A stretch of DNA of 64,000 bases from Pyruvatibacter sp. (lineage in GTDB: Bacteria; Pseudomonadota; Alphaproteobacteria; CGMCC-115125): positions 1,002,501 to 1,066,500 of the forward strand of contig NZ_JAVJSC010000003.1 of the NCBI RefSeq assembly GCF_040219635.1. The letters are read 5' to 3'. Within the stretch, counting starts at the first letter, position 1; each line of letters starts with the position of its first letter. The position numbers and the translations under genes were made by a program. The notes beneath the pieces were generated by a model that was not told the origin of the DNA, searched no databases, and was given only the letters and a program-made list of their open reading frames with translations. This document shows positions 26,901-33,321 of the stretch, one piece after another.

Positions 26901-27128
26901 GAAATCTATCTGTAGTGCCTGCTGTGGCATACTGGTTCCCGCTTGGGACGCAGGCGAGCCGAACGATGGGTCGGCAGCAAACTCTGCGTCTTCCTCGTCC
27001 GATGCGTCGATGATTTTCTGATTGAGCCACTGGCCAAGAGTCTTCCCTTCGCGACGCGCTGCGATTTTCGCAGCTTCGCGCGCTTCGGGCTCTATGCCCT
27101 TTACGCTCCAGGGAACCCCAGCTTTCAT
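23901..27128 (-). CDS. podJ: PodJ-like polar localisation factor with Sel1 repeats and peptidoglycan-binding domain
   Basis: The protein has 1075 residues. It starts MKAGVPWSVKGIEPEARE followed by AAKIAARREGKTLGQWLNQ, the N-terminal signature of Caulobacter PodJ-like proteins. Residues about 45-500 are long coiled coil with many RLE.SER heptads; about 510-626 are proline-rich with repeated PFGPPPP-type units. One membrane helix lies at about 640-662. An acidic Ser/Thr/Asp-rich linker, Sel1/TPR repeats (about 813-960) and a terminal peptidoglycan-binding domain (about 1016-1075, LGALGYDAGPADGQPG) follow. It should organise a cell pole, with the Sel1 and binding domains in the periplasm. The ortholog call is by architecture. 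Confidence 0.85.
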   Translation of the reverse strand: MKAGVPWSVKGIEPEAREAAKIAARREGKTLGQWLNQKIIDASDEEDAEFAADPSFGSPASQAGTSMPQQALQIDFSPVTDALRDLVHRLERSERRSENALTGLDETLADMATRLERTERISREPVSALDGTLGELRERLEKSERGLERAELLNTDAMRTVERGLRAISNRLEETERRAEEATRRVASASSETPETVRSLQAALSDLTRRLDGAETAAQAAREQASQAVAVLNNRGGASDDAVAALERAIGNVVDHIEASDARTAKAMAALREDLEKIEKASNEAKPSVSVEAIKSLETTIAALQQNIAEVGGRLGQVETNARRDVDQIAGAIDDMGGRLDKVRDAAVTAAVEAARSEGGAATQLVSQLEQRVDATVKRLETSEQQSAQAIHTIETSVSDIAGQMREIADIGTGGKAMFAEPLAALETAIDEMAARLQTTDQRSAKALAKVEEVSDELLRKIETGGNTGDIQKIRASVENVDARLNLIEAQGRGGANGQELGFMGATASTAQPAPPPMPAQGGWTADQDDAPFGPPPPAFGRDEMDGSPFGPPPPDASQMGAPPFAPPFASPSAGASAHGPGIGKPPFASDGAGAPPRNDFLESARAAARAAAGTPGNDGARSPFAEDGAQNSGPFAGNKKSLALIAAVVGVLAIAGLVFVMMGGGPQEVAGPPDDVTVPADAMASLDDPATDAPVGDAATNEPSDTDEPSVTEAASTAEDDAASDDTASDTASSGLPDVTRAPARELPDVVTPAQASAEAATPGSSISGPTSITPRQEVDVASLPTPSAPAAAPTPTLPAPTLPAPARQTLREAAAEGDAAAQYEIGQRYANGASGLPQDNEQAAFWLTRAAEQGLAPAQYRLGTMFEKGLGVPENPTRARTWYESAAAQGNVKAMHNLAVMQAEGAGGPQDFAAAARSFNAAAAHGLADSQYNLAILHERGLGVERDLAEAYKWFAIASANGDADAGVRAEALKNSVDAAKLVDAELSARTYTPRAADPAANEVSWQASLTPPALVREAQRLLGALGYDAGPADGQPGERTLDAVRAFERDKGLAVTGRIDERLLNALQQAEL

Positions 27129-27314
27129 CCGAATCGTGCCCGCCCTCTTTGATTCGGAAGGTATTCATAGGTGAGTCTTGTGTAAAGGATGCGCCGCACC
27201 CCCAATATGTGGAGATGGCAGCGGCAAATGAACGAAAACGGCTGCCCGCGAAACCGGTCACGCCGCGATTTCGTTAATGCTAGTTACCGCTAGGTAAAGA
27301 AGGTGTTAACGCGC

Positions 27315-28103
27315 CTATGACCCCGGTGCGGGCGAACCGGCAGTTTCAGGCGCGTTTTCGCCCCTGTTGTCAGGCAATTGGGGGTCAAGGGAGACTGGCT
27401 CATCGATTGATTGCCCGGTGTCAGCCGCATCCGACTCCGGCCTGGGTTGCGGTATTGGGTCAGGTTCGGGCGGCCGCAGTGAGGGTTCGCTGGTCAGCAG
27501 CATCACAATATAAATTGCCCGCCCGTTGTCAGCAGCGGAAATGCCTGCGAAGCCGTGGCGCTGATCAAGCAGGTTTTTGCGGTGGGGCGGGCTGTCCATC
27601 CACGCCTCAACAGCGGCTGTGGCCGTATCCGCAGCGCTTTCGCCCTCTCTATGAGTGCGCATGGCGATGTTTTCACCGGCAATGCCCAAAAAGTCTGGGA
27701 AACGCGCCAATACCCGTTCGCGGGGGCCGTCGCCGTCTGGCGAGCGATGGGCCATATATGTGCGCGCCACCATGTCGCGCGCATGGGCCCGCACGACAGA
27801 CTCAAACCCTGAATCCCGATCGACCGGCCGTGCCCCCGCGGATGCCCGCGTGGCATTCACCGCCTTGTAGAGCGCCTGACGCAATTCGCTTATGGCCTCT
27901 GTCTCAGGCTCCTCAACCGGCACCTCGTCGGAGGTCTGGACGTCTGCTGGTTGTGTTTCGGTAGGCTCTTGTGCCCTTGCCGGCCCCAGACCCATGCCCA
28001 GCGTAAGCAGGCCTGTACATACGAAAAGCCATGTCGCGAACAGCCATGTCGCGAAAAGCCATGTCGGCATCCGCAGGGACGAAAGGACTAAAAACAACGG
28101 CAT
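27315..28103 (-). CDS. CAP-domain (SCP/PR1-like) exported protein
   Basis: The product has 262 residues. The N-terminal membrane or signal segment includes a triple WLFAT repeat and ends near GPARAQ. Residues about 80-200 are a CAP domain: VVRAHARDMVARTYMAHRSP, GENIAMR and WMDSPPHRKNLLD, with the expected His and Glu cavity residues, then HGFAGISA. A Pro/Asp-rich disordered tail follows. Bacterial CAP proteins are extracytoplasmic and mostly of unknown activity. ATG 28103 is chosen over a GTG start 33 bases upstream; ATG 28070 would remove part of the hydrophobic segment. It is transcribed divergently from the LiuR-like gene. Confidence 0.82.
   Translation of the reverse strand: MPLFLVLSSLRMPTWLFATWLFATWLFVCTGLLTLGMGLGPARAQEPTETQPADVQTSDEVPVEEPETEAISELRQALYKAVNATRASAGARPVDRDSGFESVVRAHARDMVARTYMAHRSPDGDGPRERVLARFPDFLGIAGENIAMRTHREGESAADTATAAVEAWMDSPPHRKNLLDQRHGFAGISAADNGRAIYIVMLLTSEPSLRPPEPDPIPQPRPESDAADTGQSIDEPVSLDPQLPDNRGENAPETAGSPAPGS
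28023..28067. repeat. Three 15-bp tandem repeats in the CAP protein signal segment
   Basis: Units gaaaagccatgtcgc, gaacagccatgtcgc and gaaaagccatgtcgg follow each other without spacing at 28023, 28038 and 28053. On the minus strand they encode three copies of a five-residue hydrophobic unit (Thr-Trp-Leu-Phe-Ala). Confidence 0.97.
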
Positions 28104-28214
28104 TTCTGACGATCCTGACCTTATTTGCGCCCGCACTATGGACCACCGTGCGGGTCCAAACCACCGGCTGCGGGCAGTTGGAAAAATTCGTCCGTTTTGT
28201 TTTTGAACTCAGTG

Positions 28215-28243
28215 TTGACGTTTACGTCAACGGAACCTAGAGT
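28215..28243 (+). promoter_or_regulatory. Candidate liuR-type operator overlapping a promoter
   Basis: TTGACGTTTACGTCAA (28215-28230) has perfect 7-base arms around a TT centre. Its first six bases read as a -35 element, and TAGAGT at 28238-28243, after a 17-base spacer, is an acceptable -10. This fits the TTTACGT-type LiuR operator of alphaproteobacteria as I recall it, and suggests autoregulation. It lies about 95 bases upstream of the MerR/LiuR gene. Confidence 0.6.
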
Positions 28244-28323
28244 CCGCCTCGCTCACCAAGAGCGCTGCGTCAATGAGCGCAGATGGTCGCAATATGGTCG
28301 CAATGGCGTAAGGCGGTGTTCCC

Positions 28324-28788
28324 GTGGAAACCCAGACAACCAACAATGAGCTTCCCCCCCATGCCGCACGTCCCGGTGAGCCGGGCCATGATGCGGACGG
28401 GCCGACATTTTCCATCACGCAACTGGCCGATGAGTTCTCGATCACGACGCGCGCGATCCGCTTTTATGAAGACAAAGACCTGCTGCATCCCGCGCGCGAA
28501 GGTCAGACGCGGGTCTATTCCACCCGCGACCGCGCGCGGCTCCAGCTTATTTTGCGCGGCAAGCGCGTTGGGTTCACGCTGACGGAAATCCGCGAAATCA
28601 TTGATCTGTATGATTTGCGGGACGGCTTCACCAAGCAACTTGAACTGGCGCGTGAAAAATACGCTGCCCAGATCGCCAAGCTGAAGGCCCAGCGCACCGA
28701 CATTGAGCAGTCGATTGACCTGCTGCAAAACGGCATTGCGTTTGTCGAAGGCGAGCTGGCGAATAGATCAGACGGTGCGGGCACCTAG
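28324..28788 (+). CDS. MerR-family regulator, LiuR-like
   Basis: The 154-residue product has a non-conserved N-terminus of about 28 residues and then FSITQLADEFSITTRAIRFYEDKDLL, the MerR winged-helix. GQTRVYSTRDRARLQLILRGKRVGFTL and a dimerisation coiled coil follow. This text closely matches LiuR, which controls branched-chain amino acid and fatty acid degradation genes in proteobacteria. The only in-frame start is GTG at 28324, with AAGG about 13 bases upstream. The downstream acyl-CoA dehydrogenase, thiolase and FadJ-like genes on the same strand are the obvious targets. A cysteine-based metal site like that of MerR itself is absent. Confidence 0.85.
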   Translation: METQTTNNELPPHAARPGEPGHDADGPTFSITQLADEFSITTRAIRFYEDKDLLHPAREGQTRVYSTRDRARLQLILRGKRVGFTLTEIREIIDLYDLRDGFTKQLELAREKYAAQIAKLKAQRTDIEQSIDLLQNGIAFVEGELANRSDGAGT

Positions 28789-28911
28789 ACAAACGCCCTG
28801 TCGCCTCGCAGCGGCCAGTCCCGACCCCACTTGTATTTGCCGTCGCGCGGCGCAACGTCTGTTTCACACGTCTGTTTCATCTGCGCGCTGCCGGCACAAA
28901 GGAGCTTCCCC

Positions 28912-30702
28912 ATGCCGACCTACAAAGCCCCGACGCACGAATACGGCTTTTTGCTGCACGAAGTACTGGACCTGTCGCGCTATTCCAACCTTCCGGGTTT
29001 TGCCGAAGCCACACCTGACCTGGTCAGCCAGATCATGGAACAGGCTGCCAAGTTCTCGGAAGAAGTGCTGCAACCCCTCAACAAGGTGGGCGATGAGCAG
29101 GGCTGTGTCCTGAAAGACGGTGAAGTAAAAACGCCGGACGGCTTTCGGGAAGCTTATCAGCAATTGGTCGAGGGTGGCTGGCCGTCGCTTGTGTGTTCGC
29201 CTGATTATGGCGGGCAGGGATTTCCAAATACCATCGGTGTTCTGTTCAATGAGATGGTGTCGTCCGCCAACATGTCGTTTGGCATGTATCCGGGGTTGAG
29301 CCACGGCGCATATTCCGCGCTCACCCATCATGGCTCTGATGAGCTCAAGGACCTTTACCTGCCCAAGCTCGTGTCCGGCGAGTGGACCGGCACCATGAAC
29401 CTCACCGAGCCGCATTGCGGCACCGATGTGGGCATGTTGCGCACAAAAGCTGTGCCCAACGGCGATGGCTCCTACGCGATCACCGGCCAGAAAATCTGGA
29501 TTTCTGCAGGCGAGCACTCGATGGCAGACAACATCATTCATCTGGTGCTGGCCCGCATCGAAGGCGCGCCTGATGGTGTCGGCGGCATTTCGCTTTTTGT
29601 CGTGCCCAAGTTTCTGGTCAACGACGACGGCTCCCTTGGTGACCGCAACACGCTTGCCTGCGGTGGCCTTGAGGAGAAGATGGGCATCCACGGCAATGCC
29701 ACCTGCGTGATGAATTATGACGGCGCGACGGGCTGGGTTGTGGGTGAGGAAAACAAGGGCCTCAAGGCCATGTTCACCATGATGAATGAAGCACGGCTTG
29801 GCGTGGGGATGCAGGGCATCTCGCAGTCCGAAGTGGCGTATCAGAACGCCCGCGACTTTGCGCTGGACCGGTTGCAGGGCCGCGCCCTGACGGGCCCCAA
29901 GAACCCGGACGGTCCGGCGGATCCGATCATTGTTCATCCTGATGTGCGCCGTATGCTGATGAATATCCGCGCGTTCAACGAAGGAGCCCGCGCCTTGTTG
30001 GTGTGGACGGCGTTGTGGGGCGACCTCGCTGAAAAAGCCGAAGACGAGGAAACCCGTCAGAAGGCGGACGATCTGATGGGCCTGATGACGCCCATCGTGA
30101 AGGGCTATTTCACCGACAAGGGTTTTGCCAACGCGGTGGAGGCCCAGCAGGTGTATGGCGGCTCGGGCTACACCAAGGAGTGGGGCGCGGAACAGTTTGT
30201 GCGCGATGCGCGCATTGCGATGATTTATGAAGGCACCAACGGCATTCAGGCGCTGGACCTTGTGGGCCGCAAGCTCGCCTCAAAGGGCGGGCGCGCCGTG
30301 TTTTCGTTCTTCAAGGAGGTTGATGACTTCGTTGCCGCCAACAAGGACGACGCCTCCATGACGGAGTTCCTGGAGCCTTTGGGTGACGCCCGCAAACAGC
30401 TTGAAGAAGCCACCATGTGGTTCATGGAGAATGCGCTGGAGAACCCGGACAACGCCGGTGCCGGCTCGGCAGACTACCTGCATTTGTTTGCTCTCACCGC
30501 CATTGCCCTGATGTGGGCGCAGATGGCCAAAGCCGCGCATGACGGCCTGGCGAACGGTGGCGGTGACAAGACATATTACGAAACCAAGCTCGTCACGGGC
30601 CGCTACTTCGTCAAACGCATTCTGCCGCAGACCGGCACCCACCTGACTGCCATCAAGGCCGGGTCAGATGAGGTGATGGCGCTCGCGGCATCCGCTTTCT
30701 AG
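28912..30702 (+). CDS. Acyl-CoA dehydrogenase, long (about 600 residues) form
   Basis: The FAD enzyme has 596 residues. It has a short N-terminal extension (APTHEYGFLLHEVLDLSRY) typical of this long subfamily, and an FAD/substrate region MNLTEPHCGTDVGMLRTKA. RIAMIYEGTNGIQALDL carries the catalytic Glu440, and an extra C-terminal helical domain follows (about 460-596). It introduces the trans-2 double bond in acyl-CoA. Relatives are often labelled DmdC (methylmercaptopropionyl-CoA dehydrogenase), but nothing here supports a DMSP pathway. AAAGGAG precedes the ATG. It is the first enzyme gene of the beta-oxidation block. Confidence 0.9.
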   Translation: MPTYKAPTHEYGFLLHEVLDLSRYSNLPGFAEATPDLVSQIMEQAAKFSEEVLQPLNKVGDEQGCVLKDGEVKTPDGFREAYQQLVEGGWPSLVCSPDYGGQGFPNTIGVLFNEMVSSANMSFGMYPGLSHGAYSALTHHGSDELKDLYLPKLVSGEWTGTMNLTEPHCGTDVGMLRTKAVPNGDGSYAITGQKIWISAGEHSMADNIIHLVLARIEGAPDGVGGISLFVVPKFLVNDDGSLGDRNTLACGGLEEKMGIHGNATCVMNYDGATGWVVGEENKGLKAMFTMMNEARLGVGMQGISQSEVAYQNARDFALDRLQGRALTGPKNPDGPADPIIVHPDVRRMLMNIRAFNEGARALLVWTALWGDLAEKAEDEETRQKADDLMGLMTPIVKGYFTDKGFANAVEAQQVYGGSGYTKEWGAEQFVRDARIAMIYEGTNGIQALDLVGRKLASKGGRAVFSFFKEVDDFVAANKDDASMTEFLEPLGDARKQLEEATMWFMENALENPDNAGAGSADYLHLFALTAIALMWAQMAKAAHDGLANGGGDKTYYETKLVTGRYFVKRILPQTGTHLTAIKAGSDEVMALAASAF

Positions 30703-30735
30703 ATACATAAAACACCAATCGGGAGACACTTGGGA

Positions 30736-31893
30736 ATGTCGTCACTTCAAGTCGAAACACCAGCCTGGATGACCGAAGACCTGCAGATTTTTTCTGACTC
30801 GGTCGGCAAGTTCTTTGAAAAGGAATTGGCGCCCCACGTTGAGAAGTGGGAGAAGCAGGAAATTGTTGATCGCGATGCCTGGTACAAGACCGGCGAAGCG
30901 GGAATCCTGTGTGCATCCATGCCGGAGGAATATGGCGGCGGCGGCGGTACGTTTGCGCACGAAGCCATCATCATCGACCAGATGGGCAAAAAGGGCATTG
31001 CAGGTTTTGGTGCATCGCTCCACAACGCGATTATCGCGCCTTATATCAACGAATACGGTACCGAAGAGCAAAAGCAGAAGTGGCTGCCCAAAATGGCCAC
31101 TGGCGAACTCGTTGGCGCCATCGCCATGACCGAGCCGGGTACCGGCTCCGACCTGCAGTCGATCAAGTCCACCGCCAAGCTCGACGGCAACGAGTATGTG
31201 GTGAACGGCTCCAAGACCTTCATCACCAACGGCCAGACCGCCAACCTGATTATTGTTGTCGCCAAGACAAATCCGGAAGGAGGTGCCAAAGGCACGTCGC
31301 TGATGATTGTCGAAACCGATGAGGTGGAAGGCTTCAAGCGTGGCCGCAACCTCGACAAGATCGGTCAGAAGAGCCAGGACACGTCCGAACTGTTTTTTGA
31401 CAATGTCCGCATTCCAACGTCCAACCTGCTTGGCAACGAAGAAGGCAAGGGCTTTATTCAGTTGATGCAGCAGTTGCCCTCCGAACGACTGCAGATCGGC
31501 CTTCAGGGCGTAGCCGCCATGGAGGCAGCGCTGGACGAAACCATCGCCTATGTGAAAGAGCGCAAGGCGTTTGGCAAAGCCATCATCGACTTCCAGAACA
31601 CCCAGTTCAAGCTGGCCGAATGCAAGACCAAGGCAACGGTCGCCAAGGTGTTTTGCGATTACTGCACCGGCCTTTTGCTTGAGGGCAAGCTGGATGCAGC
31701 GACCGCATCCATGGCCAAGTACTGGGTCTCCGACATGCAGTGTGAAGTCATTGACGAATGCCTGCAGCTTTTCGGTGGCTACGGCTACATGAACGAATAC
31801 CCGATTGCCCGCATGTATCGCGATGCCCGCGTGCAGAAGATTTATGGCGGTACCAACGAGGTTCAGAAAATCCTGATCTCGCGCACGCTGTAG
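30736..31893 (+). CDS. Acyl-CoA dehydrogenase, LCAD/IVD-like active site
   Basis: This enzyme (385 residues) is a standard-length acyl-CoA dehydrogenase. MTEPGTGSDLQSIKSTA and VNGSKTFITNGQ bind FAD and substrate, and IYGGTNEVQKILISR closes the domain. The position that is Glu in medium- and short-chain enzymes is Gly here. Instead Glu250 in LPSERLQIG stands where long-chain and isovaleryl-CoA dehydrogenases keep their base. That suggests long or branched acyl-CoA substrates, consistent with a LiuR-like regulator. The ATG at 30736 follows a GGGAGA site; a TTG two codons earlier is ignored. It is 33 bases after the first dehydrogenase gene. Confidence 0.9.
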   Translation: MSSLQVETPAWMTEDLQIFSDSVGKFFEKELAPHVEKWEKQEIVDRDAWYKTGEAGILCASMPEEYGGGGGTFAHEAIIIDQMGKKGIAGFGASLHNAIIAPYINEYGTEEQKQKWLPKMATGELVGAIAMTEPGTGSDLQSIKSTAKLDGNEYVVNGSKTFITNGQTANLIIVVAKTNPEGGAKGTSLMIVETDEVEGFKRGRNLDKIGQKSQDTSELFFDNVRIPTSNLLGNEEGKGFIQLMQQLPSERLQIGLQGVAAMEAALDETIAYVKERKAFGKAIIDFQNTQFKLAECKTKATVAKVFCDYCTGLLLEGKLDAATASMAKYWVSDMQCEVIDECLQLFGGYGYMNEYPIARMYRDARVQKIYGGTNEVQKILISRTL

Positions 31894-31952
31894 TTGAATA
31901 ATCAGTTTACGGATCAAGTTTCAGATTTACAAGCCAACAGGGAGGCCTCAAA

Positions 31953-33158
31953 ATGGCTGAATGCTACATTTACGATCACGTCCGCACCCCGCGCGGCAAA
32001 GGCAAGTCAGACGGCGCACTGCATGAAGTGACAGCGCTTGAACTTGCGACGCAGGTATTGAAAGAGCTGCGTGATCGCAACGATCTCGACACATCAAAAG
32101 TGGATGATGTTGTGATGGGCTGCGTGGACCCTGTCGGCGAAGCGGGCTCCAACATCGCCCGCGTGGCGGTGATGAATGCCGACTACGCGCAGACAACCGC
32201 AGGCGTGCAGATCAACCGCTTTTGCGCATCGGGCCTTGAAGCGACCAACATGGCGGCTGCCAAAGTGATGTCCGGTGAGGCCGACATGGCCATCGGCGGC
32301 GGCATCGAAAGCATGAGCCGCGTTGGCATGGGCGCTTCAGGCGGTGCCATGGCGTCTGACCCAGCCGTTGCCCTCAAGACCTATTTCACGCCTCAGGGCA
32401 TTGGTGCGGACCTGATCGCCACCAAATACGGCTTTAGCCGCGATGACGTGGATGCCTACGCCGTCGAGAGCCAGAAGCGCGCACAGAACGCCTGGGACAA
32501 TGGTTATTTCGACAAGTCTGTGATGGCGGTGAAGGACATCAACGGTCTGACCATTCTGGACCGGGACGAGCACATTCGCCCCGACGCCACCATGCAGTCG
32601 CTGGCCGCGCTCAATCCATCCTTTGCGTCGCTTGGCGAGTTTGCTTTTGATGGAGTGGCAACCGATCGCTACCCGGAAGTCGAGCGGCTCAACCACGTGC
32701 ATCACGCCGGCAACTCGTCAGGCATTGTTGATGGTTCTGCCGGCATTTTGCTGGGCACCAAGGAGATGGGCGAGGCGCTTGGCCTCAAGCCGCGTGCGAA
32801 AATCCGCACCATGGCCTCCATCGGCTCCGAGCCGTGCATCATGCTTACCGGCCCTGCCGACGTATCGCGCAAGGCGCTGAAAAAAGCCGGTATGAACGTT
32901 GACGACATTGATCTTTACGAACTCAACGAAGCCTTTGCGTCGGTGGTGCTGCGCATGATGCAGGCGCTGGACATCGACCACGAGAAGATGAATGTGAACG
33001 GCGGTGCCATCGCCATGGGTCACCCGCTTGGGGCCACCGGCGCCATGATCCTCGGCACGGTGCTTGATGAGCTCGAACGCCGCGACCTCAACACCGCGCT
33101 TGCAACGCTGTGCGTTGGGGCGGGCATGGGGACCGCCACAATCATCGAACGGGTTTAA
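31953..33158 (+). CDS. Acetyl-CoA C-acyltransferase (thiolase), FadA/AtoB type
   Basis: The thiolase has 401 residues. The acyl-accepting Cys91 lies in NRFCASGLEA, the active-site His in AMGHPLGATGA, and the second cysteine in TLCVGAGMGTA. It cleaves 3-ketoacyl-CoA to acetyl-CoA, the last step of each beta-oxidation turn. GGGAGG stands well placed before the ATG. Together with the dehydrogenases before it and the FadJ-like gene after it, it completes a four-enzyme pathway in one direction. A repeat-bearing 163-base gap separates it from the next gene. Confidence 0.93.
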   Translation: MAECYIYDHVRTPRGKGKSDGALHEVTALELATQVLKELRDRNDLDTSKVDDVVMGCVDPVGEAGSNIARVAVMNADYAQTTAGVQINRFCASGLEATNMAAAKVMSGEADMAIGGGIESMSRVGMGASGGAMASDPAVALKTYFTPQGIGADLIATKYGFSRDDVDAYAVESQKRAQNAWDNGYFDKSVMAVKDINGLTILDRDEHIRPDATMQSLAALNPSFASLGEFAFDGVATDRYPEVERLNHVHHAGNSSGIVDGSAGILLGTKEMGEALGLKPRAKIRTMASIGSEPCIMLTGPADVSRKALKKAGMNVDDIDLYELNEAFASVVLRMMQALDIDHEKMNVNGGAIAMGHPLGATGAMILGTVLDELERRDLNTALATLCVGAGMGTATIIERV

Positions 33159-33175
33159 CGGAACGGTTTTTCTGA

Positions 33176-33271
33176 TCCCCGCCCAGCCCTCCCCGCAAGG
33201 GGGAGGGAGGACGCATACGCCACCACCCAAAACACCCTCCCCTTGATGGGGCGGGCCGGGGTGGGGTGAAC
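33176..33271. repeat. REP-like palindromic intergenic element
   Basis: The gap between the thiolase and fadJ-like genes contains a perfect hairpin, CCCTCCCC (33187-33194) paired with GGGGAGGG (33200-33207). A second CCCC-TTGAT-GGGG hairpin lies at 33239-33251, within a C-rich then G-rich tract. It looks like the dispersed palindromes of alphaproteobacteria. It could attenuate or stabilise the transcript, but it has no T-run and is not a classical terminator. Confidence 0.7.
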
Positions 33272-33321
33272 GCGCCACGCAAAGCGGGTTATGAAAACCT
33301 CCGCAAACGGAGCATATTGAA

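Noticed and set aside
28912..30702. DmdC (methylmercaptopropionyl-CoA dehydrogenase) as the name of the 596-residue dehydrogenase.
   Set aside because: The length and C-terminal domain fit that subfamily, but no other DMSP gene is near. The context is general beta-oxidation under a LiuR-like regulator.
30742..31917. A 391-codon frame antisense to the second acyl-CoA dehydrogenase gene.
   Set aside because: It mirrors the strongly biased codons of the dehydrogenase and has no recognisable domain.
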